Notes: generated by a model from the sequence alone, not told the origin. 64,000 nt of DNA from Acidobacteriota bacterium (GCA_021779935.1 JAJXZT010000062.1:124001-188000); one strand, 5' to 3'. Counted from the stretch's first letter, positions 34,279 through 43,410 are shown. A program made the numbers and translations.

Positions 34279-34644
34279 ATGCCTCGCGTAAAACGTGGAA
34301 CCAAACGCCGCGACAAGCGCAAAAAGATTTTAGAGCGCGCAAGCGGTTATTTCCTTACAAAATCAAAGCTCTACCAGGCGGCGCAGGAGCAGGTGCAGCG
34401 CGGACTTAAGTTCGCGTACTCGGGCCGCAAACAGAAGAAGCGGCAGTACCGCTCGCTGTGGATCGTACGCGTTGGTGCAGCCTGCAAGCTGAACGGAATC
34501 AGCTACAGCCAGTTCATGCACGGCCTGAAACTGGCCGAAATCGAACTGGATCGCAAGATTCTGGCGGATATCGCGGTGCACGACGCCGCAGGGTTTACGT
34601 CGCTGGTGGCGCAGGCGAAGGCCGCGCTTCCGGCGAAGGCGTAA
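34279..34644 (+). CDS. rplT: 50S ribosomal protein L20
   Basis: L20, 121 residues, which binds 23S rRNA early in large-subunit assembly. The N-terminal tail [20 protein letters not shown] is the family signature, and the globular domain has [20 protein letters not shown] and [14 protein letters not shown] 34279 follows AAAAAGGAG. In many bacteria L20 represses the infC-rpmI-rplT operon; the hairpins in both upstream gaps are compatible with this. Confidence 0.96.
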   Translation: MPRVKRGTKRRDKRKKILERASGYFLTKSKLYQAAQEQVQRGLKFAYSGRKQKKRQYRSLWIVRVGAACKLNGISYSQFMHGLKLAEIELDRKILADIAVHDAAGFTSLVAQAKAALPAKA

Positions 34645-34697
34645 AAGCGCTCCAGCAGGCATACTGCCGGGGTTCAAACCCGAATCGCACAAGATCA

Positions 34698-34762
34698 GCC
34701 ACGGATTTGCATGGACATCACGGATTAGAATCGATCCGTGTCGATCTGTGCAGGTCCGTGGC
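34698..34762. repeat. 65-bp imperfect inverted repeat
   Basis: GCCACGGATTTGCATGGACA (starting 34698) is complementary, with mismatches, to the end GCAGGTCCGTGGC (to 34762); the inner ACGGATT and ATCCGTG also pair. It lies just after rplT. The base pattern of repeated CACGGAT/ATCCGTG resembles dispersed intergenic palindromes that I know from many soil bacteria. Confidence 0.55.
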
Positions 34763-34824
34763 GTAGTTATTTGGAGTGAACAACGGGAAATGGCTTAGCC
34801 TGATCATCGGCAGAGGAGGATGTG

Positions 34825-35055
34825 ATGAACGAGAACAGAGGCACAAGCAGCTTCTATTTGTCCGCAGCACCCCTGGCCATGGTGTTCTCCTACGCGAAGG
34901 TAAGTGAGAAGAGAAGCGCAAGCGGCTTCTATCTGTTCGGAGCATCACTGGCCATGGTGCTCTCCTACAACAAGTGGCACAAGATTGAATGGGCGATCTT
35001 CCACGGCATCTTCAGTTGGTTTTATGTGATTTACTTCTGGATACGACAGGACTGA
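34825..35055 (+). CDS. Small membrane protein with an internal duplication
   Basis: A 76-residue protein starting at ATG 34825, with AGGAGGA at 34814-34820. A GTG directly before it is also in frame. Residues 3-25 and 28-50 are duplicates with a 25-residue (75-base) period: 14 of 23 positions are identical, sharing FYL, LAMV and SYxK. Each repeat is a hydrophobic segment followed by a Lys. The C-terminus (WAIFHGIFSWFYVIYFWIRQ) is a strongly hydrophobic helix. It lies 9 bases before pheS and probably shares its transcript. No family was recognised beyond this layout. Confidence 0.65.
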   Translation: MNENRGTSSFYLSAAPLAMVFSYAKVSEKRSASGFYLFGASLAMVLSYNKWHKIEWAIFHGIFSWFYVIYFWIRQD

Positions 35056-35064
35056 GAGCCATCT

Positions 35065-36156
35065 ATGTATAACGTTCCGAAACTTGAAGACTACTCGGCG
35101 GCGCTGGACAAGGCCGTGAACGAATTGCTGGCGGCAGTGGAGACAGAGGCGCAGGCAGTTGCCGATGCGAAGGCATGCGAAGAGTTGCGCAACCGCTGGA
35201 TGGCGCGCAAGAACGGCGTGCTGACGCAGATCAACGACCTGTGGCTGAAGGCGGCTCCGGGGCCGAACAAGCGCGACGTGGGCCAGCGGGTCAACCAGAT
35301 CAGGGCGAAGGTGGAGGAGACCATCGAGGCCACGCAGCAGCGCATCGCGGGCTCGTCGGCCGACGCGCGCCTGAAGGCGGAGATGATCGACATCTCGCTG
35401 CCCGGCATCCGGCGCAGCCTTGGCGTGAAGCATCCGGTGCTGAAGGTGCTCGACGACCTGATTGGCGTCTTCGTCAAGATGGGCTACTCGATCGCCGAAG
35501 GGCCGGAAGTCGAAAGCGACTACTACAACTTCGAGGCGCTGAACTTCCCGCCGAACCATCCGGCTCGCGATACGCAGGACACACTGTTCATCGCCAACCA
35601 GGAGCGGAGGCCACAGCGCGACCGCTTGCTGCTGCGGACGCATACTTCGCCGGTACAGATTCGTTCGATGGAGAAGCTGAAGCCTCCGGTGCGCGTGATT
35701 TGTCCGGGCAAGGTGCATCGCAACGACACTCCCGATGCGACCCACTATCCGGTGTTCCACCAGATCGAGGGGCTGTGCGTGGATACGAACATCACGTTCG
35801 CCGACCTGAAGGGGACGCTGGAGCACGCCATGCAGTCTCTCTTCGGCAGCAACGTGAAGACGAGCTTCCGGCCATCGTTCTTCCCGTTCACGGAGCCAAG
35901 CGTGGAGGTGTCGATCTCGTGCCCTTTCTGCGGCGGCAAAGGTTGCCGTCCGTGCAAGCAGAGCGGATGGATCGAATTGCTGGGCGCTGGCATGGTGGAC
36001 CCGAATGTCTACGGCTTTGTGGGATATGACCCGGCGAAGCTGAGCGGATTTGCGTTCGGCATGGGAATCGAACGGCTGGCGATGATGAGCTACAACGTGG
36101 ACGACATCCAGCAGTTCTTCTACGGGGACATGAGATTTTTGGAGCAGTTCGCGTAA
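35065..36156 (+). CDS. pheS: Phenylalanine--tRNA ligase alpha subunit
   Basis: The catalytic alpha subunit (363 residues) of the alpha2-beta2 enzyme. An N-terminal coiled coil (about 1-90) is followed by the class II core: HPVLKVLDDLIGVFVKMGY, GPEVESDYYNFEALNFP, HTSPVQIRSM, and motif 2 VICPGKVHRNDTPDATHYP with FHQIEGL. The C-terminal region includes a cysteine cluster CPFCGGKGCRPC, seen in several bacterial PheS and probably zinc-binding, and ends GFAFGMGIERLAMMSY (motif 3). It is followed by pheT after 102 bases, a gap with a weakly repetitive AC-rich sequence but no stable hairpin or T-box features that I can see. Confidence 0.96.
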   Translation: MYNVPKLEDYSAALDKAVNELLAAVETEAQAVADAKACEELRNRWMARKNGVLTQINDLWLKAAPGPNKRDVGQRVNQIRAKVEETIEATQQRIAGSSADARLKAEMIDISLPGIRRSLGVKHPVLKVLDDLIGVFVKMGYSIAEGPEVESDYYNFEALNFPPNHPARDTQDTLFIANQERRPQRDRLLLRTHTSPVQIRSMEKLKPPVRVICPGKVHRNDTPDATHYPVFHQIEGLCVDTNITFADLKGTLEHAMQSLFGSNVKTSFRPSFFPFTEPSVEVSISCPFCGGKGCRPCKQSGWIELLGAGMVDPNVYGFVGYDPAKLSGFAFGMGIERLAMMSYNVDDIQQFFYGDMRFLEQFA

Positions 36157-36258
36157 CTACAAAAGATCACCACAGAAGTCACAGGGAAACACAGAGGGAA
36201 GATCAAAAATATCCTTCGTAGTGTTCGCGACTACGTACCGGGAACTGGGAACGGTCTT

Positions 36259-38283
36259 ATGAAGATTAGCGCTACATGGATTCGTGATTTTGTTTCGCCG
36301 GCGGTGGATGACCGCAAGATGGCCGACGATCTGACGGCGTGCGGCATCGCCGTAGAGGGTTATTACGGCGAGGGCGTGGACCTCTGCTACGAGGCCGAGG
36401 TGACGACCAACCGCGTGGACGCGATGAACCACTACGGCGTGGCACGCGAGGTATCGGCGATTTATGACCTGGACCTCACGACCGTGTTGCCGGTAGTGAA
36501 GGAACATCGGGCGCAGAAGCCGTTCGTGATCGAGATTGAAGACGCGCAGGGGTGCGCACGATACACGGCACGAGTGGCGCGGGGGGTGAAGATCGGACCG
36601 GCGCCCAAAGAGATCGCGCACAGGCTGGGGTTGATCGACCAGCGCTCGATCAACAACGTGGCCGACGCGACCAACTACGTGTTGAACGAGCTTGGGCAGC
36701 CGACGCACGCCTTCGACATGGACAAGCTGGAGGGCGGAAAGATCATCGTCCGGCGGGCAAAGGACGGCGAGACGCTGACAACGCTGGACGGCGTGGAACG
36801 CAAGCTGACGAAAGACGACCTGGTGATCGCCGACGCCGTGAAGCCCGTCGCTCTGGCCGGCATCATGGGCGGCGAAGCGTCGATGATCACCGAGTCGACG
36901 AAGAATGTACTGATCGAGTCGGCGTGGTTCGACCCGGCGACGATTCGCCGGACGGCACGACGGCTGGGGATGCACACGGATGCCTCGCATCGCTTCGAGC
37001 GTGGCGCGGATTACGGCATCACGTCGAAGGCCTGTGCTCGCGTGGCCACGCTGATCGAGCAGACGGCGGGCGCGACGATCGAAGGCGAGATCGACGTGGT
37101 GGCGCGCAAGCTGGAGTTTCCCAAGATCAAGCTGCACGGCAGCGAAGTGCGGCGCATCCTGGGCGGAGAAATTCCGGAAGCAGAGATTGTGCGCATCCTG
37201 CGGCGGCTGGGCTTCGGCGTGGAAGGCAAGGGCGGAGTGTTCACGGTGGAGGTGGCGTCGTGGCGGCTGGATGTGGAGCGCGAAATCGACTTGATCGAGG
37301 AGATTGCGCGCATCTACGGATACCTGAAACTGCCGAGCACGCTGCCATCGTTTGCGGGCGCGGTGGTGGAACTGCCGGAAGCGCAGAAGAACGCAGCGAT
37401 GCGGCAACGGCTGCTGGCGCTGGGTTACAACGAATCGCTGTCGACAACGTTTCTCTCGCAGGAAGAGTGCACGGCATTTGGACAGGGCGAACCGGTCAGA
37501 TTGGCGAATCCGCTGAGCGAAGAGGCGGCCTACATGCGAGCGTCGCTGGTGCCGGGATTGCTGGCGCAGGCGGCCTACAACCTGAACCGCGGCAATACAG
37601 ACGTAAGGCTCTTCGAGAACGGACACGTGTTCGAGGCCGTGGGAGAGAAGGTCGACGAGCGGGCGCGGATTTCATTCATCGCCACGGGAAATGCGCAGCA
37701 ACCGGGAGTGCACGGCAAGCCGGAGGCGTACACGTTCTTCCACATGAAGGGCGACGTGGAACAGTTGCTGGCGGAGTTCGAGCACAGGACGATTTATTTC
37801 GACCGCCACGTGCCGGAGTATTTCCATCCGGGGCGCTCGGCGCGCGCGGTGCTGGACGGCGGCACGGTGGCGCGCTTCGGGCAGATACATCCGGAGATCG
37901 CGGCGGCACGCAAGTTGAAGCAGGACGTGTTCGTGGCGGAGATCATGCCGGAGCGGTTGTTCCAGCACGAACTGCGCACGGCCCGCTATACGCCGGTTCC
38001 GAAATATCCGGTGGTGGAGCGCGACTTCTCGTTCGTGCTGCCGGAGGGGACGGAGTTTGAAAAGATGAAGGCCGTGGTGGAGGCGCTGAACATCGCGGAG
38101 ATGGAAGCCTTCGAGCCGGTGGAGATTTTCCGCGGTGGGACACTGCCTCACAGCAAGTACTCGTTCCTGGTGCGCGCGAGATTCCAGTCGGCGGAAAGGA
38201 CGCTGCGCGACGACGAAGTGAACAGCTGGTCGCAGCAGATTATGAAGGCCATGGAAAGCCTGGGCGGAGTTTTGCGCGGGTAA
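36259..38283 (+). CDS. pheT: Phenylalanine--tRNA ligase beta subunit, OB domain absent
   Basis: The beta subunit of PheRS, but only 674 residues, about 110-120 shorter than the usual bacterial protein. The N-terminus (MKISATWIRDFVSPAVDDRK) goes directly from GIAVEGYYGEGVDLCYEAEV at about residues 31-50 into TTNRVDAMNHYGVAREV, the start of the B1 region. The inserted tRNA-binding/EMAP OB domain (B2) is missing. The B3/B4 domain, B5 (KIKLHGSEVRRILGGEIPEA), the catalytic-like core and the C-terminal anticodon-binding domain (PVPKYPVVERDFSFVLPEG) are present. The frame is uninterrupted, so this is a natural compact form. The start is ATG 36259, and a terminator follows. Confidence 0.93.
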   Translation: MKISATWIRDFVSPAVDDRKMADDLTACGIAVEGYYGEGVDLCYEAEVTTNRVDAMNHYGVAREVSAIYDLDLTTVLPVVKEHRAQKPFVIEIEDAQGCARYTARVARGVKIGPAPKEIAHRLGLIDQRSINNVADATNYVLNELGQPTHAFDMDKLEGGKIIVRRAKDGETLTTLDGVERKLTKDDLVIADAVKPVALAGIMGGEASMITESTKNVLIESAWFDPATIRRTARRLGMHTDASHRFERGADYGITSKACARVATLIEQTAGATIEGEIDVVARKLEFPKIKLHGSEVRRILGGEIPEAEIVRILRRLGFGVEGKGGVFTVEVASWRLDVEREIDLIEEIARIYGYLKLPSTLPSFAGAVVELPEAQKNAAMRQRLLALGYNESLSTTFLSQEECTAFGQGEPVRLANPLSEEAAYMRASLVPGLLAQAAYNLNRGNTDVRLFENGHVFEAVGEKVDERARISFIATGNAQQPGVHGKPEAYTFFHMKGDVEQLLAEFEHRTIYFDRHVPEYFHPGRSARAVLDGGTVARFGQIHPEIAAARKLKQDVFVAEIMPERLFQHELRTARYTPVPKYPVVERDFSFVLPEGTEFEKMKAVVEALNIAEMEAFEPVEIFRGGTLPHSKYSFLVRARFQSAERTLRDDEVNSWSQQIMKAMESLGGVLRG

Positions 38284-38306
38284 ATCCGGCGAAATCAGCG
38301 GTCGAG

Positions 38307-38330
38307 GGGCGCGAGAAAATCGCGCCCTTT
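38307..38330 (+). terminator. Rho-independent terminator after pheT
   Basis: GGGCGCGA (38307-38314) pairs with TCGCGCCC (38320-38327), loop GAAAA, followed by TTT and another T-run 9 bases on. Confidence 0.75.
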
Positions 38331-38465
38331 CGTCGTTTTTAGCGGCGAAAATCCATTTGCACATGTTCCAGTGCAATCCCATTCCGCATCCATCCTACGG
38401 AATTCACGGAATATCCAGCAGAATTTTGGTTTGTAGTGACACGTTCGTGCTACAACTTCCGCGTT

Positions 38466-41400
38466 ATGAAAATCGCCACTTTTTTGCCACATAAACTGGC
38501 GCTGCTTCTGTTCGCGCTAAGCCTTCTCTTCCTTGCGACCGTCCCCCTCTTCGCGGACGGATCGCCGAATATCGTCATCAGCCAGATCTACGGCGGCGGC
38601 GGCGGTGGTACCGCAGTATTGAAAAACGACTACATCGAACTCTTCAATCGCGGCAACACACCAGTCGACGTGACCGGATGGTCGGTGCAATACGGGTCGG
38701 CAACCGGAACCTTGTGGTCGGGGAAGACGATCCTGACAGGCGTGATTCAGCCCGGACAGTACTTCCTCATCCTGGAATCGGGCGGCACAGCTGGCTCGCC
38801 TCTGCCACCGGGCGACGTCACGGGCAACATAAGCATGGCCGCCGGCGCGGGCAAGGTTGCCCTGGTCTCGAGCAGCACTTCCCTCTCGGAGAGGGCCTGC
38901 ACGACGGACGCGACGATTGTCGACCTAGTGGGCTATGGCACGGCCGCCAACTGCTCGGAAACGGCGGACACTCCAACCCTGGGCGCGACGCTGGCGGCGC
39001 TGCGACTGGGGAACGGCTGCACCGACACAAACAACAACAGCGCCGACTTCGTGGTTGGCGCACCTGCTCCGCGCAACAGCAGTTCGCCTCTGAATTCCTG
39101 CGGCGGACCGTCGTTGCCGATAGGCGTGGGTCACGCGAACCCGACCAACGTCGATCTCAACTCAACCGTGTTGCTCACGGTGAGTGTCACGCCGGGGCAG
39201 AACCCGGTGAGCACCGGATTGACCGTCACGGCCGACCTGAGCGCGATTGGCGGCTCGGCGGCACAGACGTTCTTTGACGACGGCAGCAATGGCGACGTCG
39301 CGGCGGGCGACAACACGTTCACGTTTACGGCATTGATCCCAACGGGAACCGCCGCGGGAGCGAAGGCGCTCAGCACGACGGTGGCCGACGCAGAGGGACG
39401 GTCGTCAACCTCGACGATTACATTCAGCGTGAATCCTCCTCCTCCGCCGGTGGTGCCGATTCACACGATCCAGGGCGCGGGCGGCAAGTCTCCCTACGAG
39501 GGACAGGCCGTGTCGGCGGTTGGCATCGTGACGGCGCGGAAGACCAATGGATACTTTCTGCAGACACGCGATAGCGACGTGGACGGCGATCCGAACACTT
39601 CGGAAGGCATTTTCGTCTACACCGGGTCGAACGTCCCAGCCGTTGCGGTAGCGGGCAACGAAGTAATGGCAAGCGGGACGATCCAGGAATACCAGCCAAG
39701 CGGCAGTTCACTGACGATGACAGAACTGAGCGGGACGATTTCCACCAAGCTGCTGAGCACCGGAAACGACCTGCCCGCGGCGATAACGCTGACGGCGGGG
39801 GATACGAATCCGGCGGGGCCGCTGGACCAGTTGCAGAAGTACGAGAGTATGCGGGTGCGTGCAGATTCGCTGACGACGATCTCCGGAACCGGCGGCACGT
39901 TGAGCGAGAAGAATGCAACCGTGACTTCGGACGGAGCATTCTGGGCGGTGATCACCGGAGTGGAGCGGCCATTCCGCGAGCCGGGGTTGCCGGTAGGCAG
40001 CGCATTGTGGCCTCTGGAGCCGCCGAATACGCCACTGTTCGACAACAATCCGGAACGGCTGCGCGTGGACACGGACGGACAAGCGGGCGGCACGAAGTTT
40101 GACGTGACGTCAAACACGCTGGTGTCCAACGTGAACGGCGTGCTCGATTACGGCAGCGATGCCTACACGATCGATCTGGACCTGGGTGCAATGCCAACGC
40201 TGGCGGGCGGGATGTATGCGGCGCCGGTGCGCGTGGCGGGCGACCGCGAGTTCACCGTGGCATCGTTCAACATGGAGCGCTTCTACAACGCCACGCAGGA
40301 TGATTCAGGCGCGGTGCTGTTGACGCCAACCGCATATAACATCCGGCTGACAAAGGCATCGCTGATCGTCCGCAACGTGCTGCTGATGCCGGACATCATC
40401 GGAGTGGAAGAAGTGGAGAACCTGGCAACGCTGCAAGACGTGGCCGACCGGGTGAACAACGACGCGGTTGCCGCCGGGCAGCCGAATCCGAATTACGCGC
40501 CGTACACCTTCCAGGGTAACGATCCGAGCGCCATCGATGTCGGCATCCTGGTGAAGACCGGTCGCGTAAACGTAGAGTCGGTGATTCAAGTGGGCAAGGA
40601 CACCATCTACATCGACCCGCGCGATGGATCGAACGACGTGCTGAACGACCGTCCACCGGTGGTGATGAAGGCAACTGTGATTCCGCCGAAAGGGCAGCCG
40701 TTCCCGGTGACGTTTATCGTGAACCACCTGCGCTCGATGAGCGGATACGACGAGAACACTCCGACGGGCGACTATGCCCGCCAGAAGCGCCGGTTGCAGG
40801 CCGAGTTCCTGGCACAACTGATACAGGACCACCAGGGTGCGGGCGAGAACGTGATCTCCGTCGGCGACTACAACGTCTACCAGTTCAACGATGGATTGAC
40901 GGACATGCTGGGAACGATCATGGGGACGCCGGCACCCGCGGATTCCGTGCTGCTGCCGTCGGCCGACATGGTCAACCCGGACCTGGTGGACCTGATCAAT
41001 ACGCTGGCTCCGCAGAACCGCTATACCTATGTGGAGACCGGCAACGCACAGGCGCTGGATCATGTGCTGATCAGCTCCGGGCTGATGGCGCGTCCGGTGG
41101 AACTGGAGGTCGCGCATGTGGATGCGGACTTCCCGGACATTCTGCACGGCGATCCAACGCGACCGGAGAAGCTGTCTGATCATGACGTGCCGGTTGCATA
41201 CTTCACGTTCCCGCCGCCACAAGCAGACCTGGCGGTGACGGTGGAAGGCGCAACGGCGCTGGTGAGCGGGCAGACGTCGAGCTACTCGGTGACGGTCACG
41301 AACAACGGTCCCGACGAAGCCGAGCAGGTAACCCTGCTGAACACGGTTCCGGCGGGTGCGTTGGTGAACGTGACAGCACCGGCGGGCTGGACGTGCAGCA

Positions 41401-42017
41401 CTACAGCCGCGCAGATGAGTTGCACGGCGGACGTGCTGGCAAACGGCGCAAGCTCGCAGTTTGCGTTTACGGTAACTCCGGTGTGCGCCACGGTGGATGG
41501 AACGTCGCTCTTCAACGGGATCGGCGTGACCAGCCAGACGCTGGACGTGGTGCAGTCGAATAACACTACTTCGCAGACGTGGATGGTCTCGAACCCGCCA
41601 CCGGTGATCACCGGGTTGACGGCAAGCAAGACGATCCTGTGGCCTCCGAACAACCAGTTTGAAAAGGTGGGGCTGAGCTACAGCGTGAGCGACAACTGCG
41701 ATACAAGTATCGTTCCGGTCGTCACGGTGAGCAGTAACGAGCCTGCAAAAGACAAACATCATCACTGGAGCAGCCCCGACTGGGTGGTGGTGAACAACAA
41801 ACTGGTGTTACTGCGCGCCGAACGAGACGGTTGGGACAAGGCCGGACGGATCTACACGATTACGGTAACGGCCACGGATTCGGCTGGCGGCAGCACAAAC
41901 CAATCAGTTGCCGTGACGGTGCCGCACGACAATGGACATGACAAACGGGGCGACCAGGATCGCGACAGAGACAGGGATAGAGATCGCGACCGGGATAAGG
42001 AAAAAGACAAGAGATAG
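38466..42017 (+). CDS. Secreted multi-domain nuclease (ExeM/NucH-like) with lamin-tail and DUF11 domains
   Basis: A 1183-residue exported protein. ATG 38466 gives MKIATFLPHKLALLLFALSL, a signal peptide. Domain order: a lamin-tail domain (about 35-160; NIVISQIYGGGGGGT, NDYIELFNRGNTPVDVTGWS), an Ig-like region (about 215-325), an OB-like ExeM segment (about 335-475; YEGQAVSAVGIVTARKTNGY), and an endonuclease/exonuclease/phosphatase core (about 600-915). The core includes ASFNMERFYN, DIIGVEEVEN, FIVNHLRS, SVGDYNVYQ and LSDHDVP. A DUF11 repeat follows (about 925-1035; SYSVTVTNNGPDEAEQV), then an Ig-like region. The last 20 residues are an almost pure Arg-Asp/Lys-Asp tail. It probably degrades extracellular DNA for nutrients or biofilm turnover. 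The gene is monocistronic. Confidence 0.85.
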   Translation: MKIATFLPHKLALLLFALSLLFLATVPLFADGSPNIVISQIYGGGGGGTAVLKNDYIELFNRGNTPVDVTGWSVQYGSATGTLWSGKTILTGVIQPGQYFLILESGGTAGSPLPPGDVTGNISMAAGAGKVALVSSSTSLSERACTTDATIVDLVGYGTAANCSETADTPTLGATLAALRLGNGCTDTNNNSADFVVGAPAPRNSSSPLNSCGGPSLPIGVGHANPTNVDLNSTVLLTVSVTPGQNPVSTGLTVTADLSAIGGSAAQTFFDDGSNGDVAAGDNTFTFTALIPTGTAAGAKALSTTVADAEGRSSTSTITFSVNPPPPPVVPIHTIQGAGGKSPYEGQAVSAVGIVTARKTNGYFLQTRDSDVDGDPNTSEGIFVYTGSNVPAVAVAGNEVMASGTIQEYQPSGSSLTMTELSGTISTKLLSTGNDLPAAITLTAGDTNPAGPLDQLQKYESMRVRADSLTTISGTGGTLSEKNATVTSDGAFWAVITGVERPFREPGLPVGSALWPLEPPNTPLFDNNPERLRVDTDGQAGGTKFDVTSNTLVSNVNGVLDYGSDAYTIDLDLGAMPTLAGGMYAAPVRVAGDREFTVASFNMERFYNATQDDSGAVLLTPTAYNIRLTKASLIVRNVLLMPDIIGVEEVENLATLQDVADRVNNDAVAAGQPNPNYAPYTFQGNDPSAIDVGILVKTGRVNVESVIQVGKDTIYIDPRDGSNDVLNDRPPVVMKATVIPPKGQPFPVTFIVNHLRSMSGYDENTPTGDYARQKRRLQAEFLAQLIQDHQGAGENVISVGDYNVYQFNDGLTDMLGTIMGTPAPADSVLLPSADMVNPDLVDLINTLAPQNRYTYVETGNAQALDHVLISSGLMARPVELEVAHVDADFPDILHGDPTRPEKLSDHDVPVAYFTFPPPQADLAVTVEGATALVSGQTSSYSVTVTNNGPDEAEQVTLLNTVPAGALVNVTAPAGWTCSTTAAQMSCTADVLANGASSQFAFTVTPVCATVDGTSLFNGIGVTSQTLDVVQSNNTTSQTWMVSNPPPVITGLTASKTILWPPNNQFEKVGLSYSVSDNCDTSIVPVVTVSSNEPAKDKHHHWSSPDWVVVNNKLVLLRAERDGWDKAGRIYTITVTATDSAGGSTNQSVAVTVPHDNGHDKRGDQDRDRDRDRDRDRDKEKDKR

Positions 42018-42038
42018 ATAGACTTCACGAGAAGCTCA

Positions 42039-42066
42039 GGGCGCGGCACGAGTCGCGCCCCTTTTT
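42039..42066 (+). terminator. Rho-independent terminator after the nuclease gene
   Basis: GGGCGCG (42039-42045) pairs with CGCGCCC (42054-42060) around an 8-base loop and is followed by CTTTTT. The convergent amidohydrolase gene ends 13 bases later. Confidence 0.8.
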
Positions 42067-42078
42067 ATGCCCAAGTTC

Positions 42079-43410
42079 CTACTTCGCGGGTGCGAGGCCA
42101 TAGAGTCGGGCGGCGTTGTTGTAGAGGATTCCGCGGGCGATTTCCAGCGCTCGCGGGCGGGTAATGATGCCGTCGCGCACGAGGCCGGTGAGCGCCATGG
42201 CCAGGGCCTCACGGGCGGAGCGCGTCGCCACCCAACCGGTTTCCTCCCAACTGTCGTCCGGGCCGCCGGGATACATGTCCGTTCCGAAGAGAATCTTGTC
42301 CGGCATCGACTCTATCCACCGTCGCAGAACGCGGCTCAACTCCCGCGGGGAGCTGCCGACATCGATGGTGGAAAAATCGACATAGACATTGGGCTTGGTG
42401 ATGAGCGCAACGATTTCCTCGGTAAACGGCTCGCCGCCGTGGAGGATGACAAAGTTGGTCTTGTTGAGCGTGGGATCGTCGAAGACAGCAGTGAGCAACT
42501 CGGCGTGACCGCCCTGCAGGTCGTAATACGCGCCGCAGCCGTTGCCGGTGTGGATGTGGACGGCTAGCCCGGCGCGTCCGGCTTCACGCGCGATGGTGCG
42601 GAAGAGAAAATCCTGGAGACGCCGATATTCGCGAGAGTCGGGAACGGTTCCGGCCACATACTTCGCGTAGATTCGCGCGGCGTCTTCTTCTGACGCGGGA
42701 CGGAACTGGAGCGAACGCAGATAGGCGGCCTCAAACTTGATGGCCACTGCACCGTGCTGCTTCTGCGATTCGAGTGTCGGAACGATCACCCTGGCAACGT
42801 AGTCCGCGAGCGTGGCGGGAATTTGCGAAAGACCGGCCTGCTGGAGATAGCCACGGAAGATACGCTCCTCGCGCGGAAAGAAGTAAGCGCGATCGGGATT
42901 TACGCTTTCCAGCACGCGGTTATTCAGCGGAAAGAGCAAGGAATCGTCGTAGGGGACCCAGTGGAAGCGGGAGGCTGTCAGGCCGAGGCCCATGGTGATG
43001 CGGTTCGCGTTGATCTGGGCGATCCCCATTTGGTTCAAAACCCAACTGGGATAGCGGTCTCCCTCGCGCTTCTGAGCGGCAGCGCGCTCGCGAAAAAGCG
43101 TCTTGAGGTGTTCGGGAGATGCGTCGTGGAAGGGATAGCCGTAGAGCGCGTGCCATGCGTCGAGATACATCAGGTTGATGTGGGAGTCCGCGACCAGCGT
43201 GGAGGCTACGCCCGGTGGACAAGGCAGCGCGTCGAAGCCGTGATCCTCTTCTCCGGGAGGGGCCACGTCCTGGATGTGTGCGTGGTTGTCAAAGGCGGGC
43301 ATTTTCGCAATCTTCCGCCAAAGCGCGGGATCGATATTTGTGTTCGGAGCCGACTGTGCCAGGGCAAGCGAGGCGGAAAGAAGGAGGCTACAGGCAAAAA
43401 TGGATCTCAT
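42079..43410 (-). CDS. Secreted amidohydrolase family 2 (PF04909-type) protein
   Basis: A 443-residue exported metal-dependent hydrolase. The ATG (complement of 43408-43410) gives the signal peptide MRSIFACSLLLSASLALAQ; the longer frame upstream has no start signal. The barrel ligands are visible: FDNHAHI (HxH), VHIHTGNG, VILHGGEP and ILFGTDMYPGG with the catalytic Asp. The overall pattern (uronate isomerase-like, Amidohydro_2) is common in Acidobacteriota. The substrate is not identifiable; it may be a sugar acid or an aromatic decarboxylation substrate. It is divergent from the zapB-like gene, with a 99-base shared upstream region. Confidence 0.82.
   Translation of the reverse strand: MRSIFACSLLLSASLALAQSAPNTNIDPALWRKIAKMPAFDNHAHIQDVAPPGEEDHGFDALPCPPGVASTLVADSHINLMYLDAWHALYGYPFHDASPEHLKTLFRERAAAQKREGDRYPSWVLNQMGIAQINANRITMGLGLTASRFHWVPYDDSLLFPLNNRVLESVNPDRAYFFPREERIFRGYLQQAGLSQIPATLADYVARVIVPTLESQKQHGAVAIKFEAAYLRSLQFRPASEEDAARIYAKYVAGTVPDSREYRRLQDFLFRTIAREAGRAGLAVHIHTGNGCGAYYDLQGGHAELLTAVFDDPTLNKTNFVILHGGEPFTEEIVALITKPNVYVDFSTIDVGSSPRELSRVLRRWIESMPDKILFGTDMYPGGPDDSWEETGWVATRSAREALAMALTGLVRDGIITRPRALEIARGILYNNAARLYGLAPAK

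Noticed and set aside
34660-34690. tRNA T-arm-like sequence GGGGTTCAAACCCG
   Set aside because: No matching acceptor, D or anticodon arms lie upstream. The sequence begins within 20 bases of the rplT stop.
36166-36240. T-box or attenuator before pheT
   Set aside because: The AC-rich sequence has no stable stem, no T-box consensus and no T-tract. It resembles common dispersed CACAGA repeats instead.
40305-41765. 486-codon open frame on the - strand
   Set aside because: Antisense to the secreted nuclease gene, with no conserved motif and no ribosome-binding site.
41960-42015. Possible CRISPR-like repeat in the nuclease tail
   Set aside because: It is a short imperfect GATCGC/GACAGAG microsatellite coding for Arg-Asp pairs; there are no spacers.
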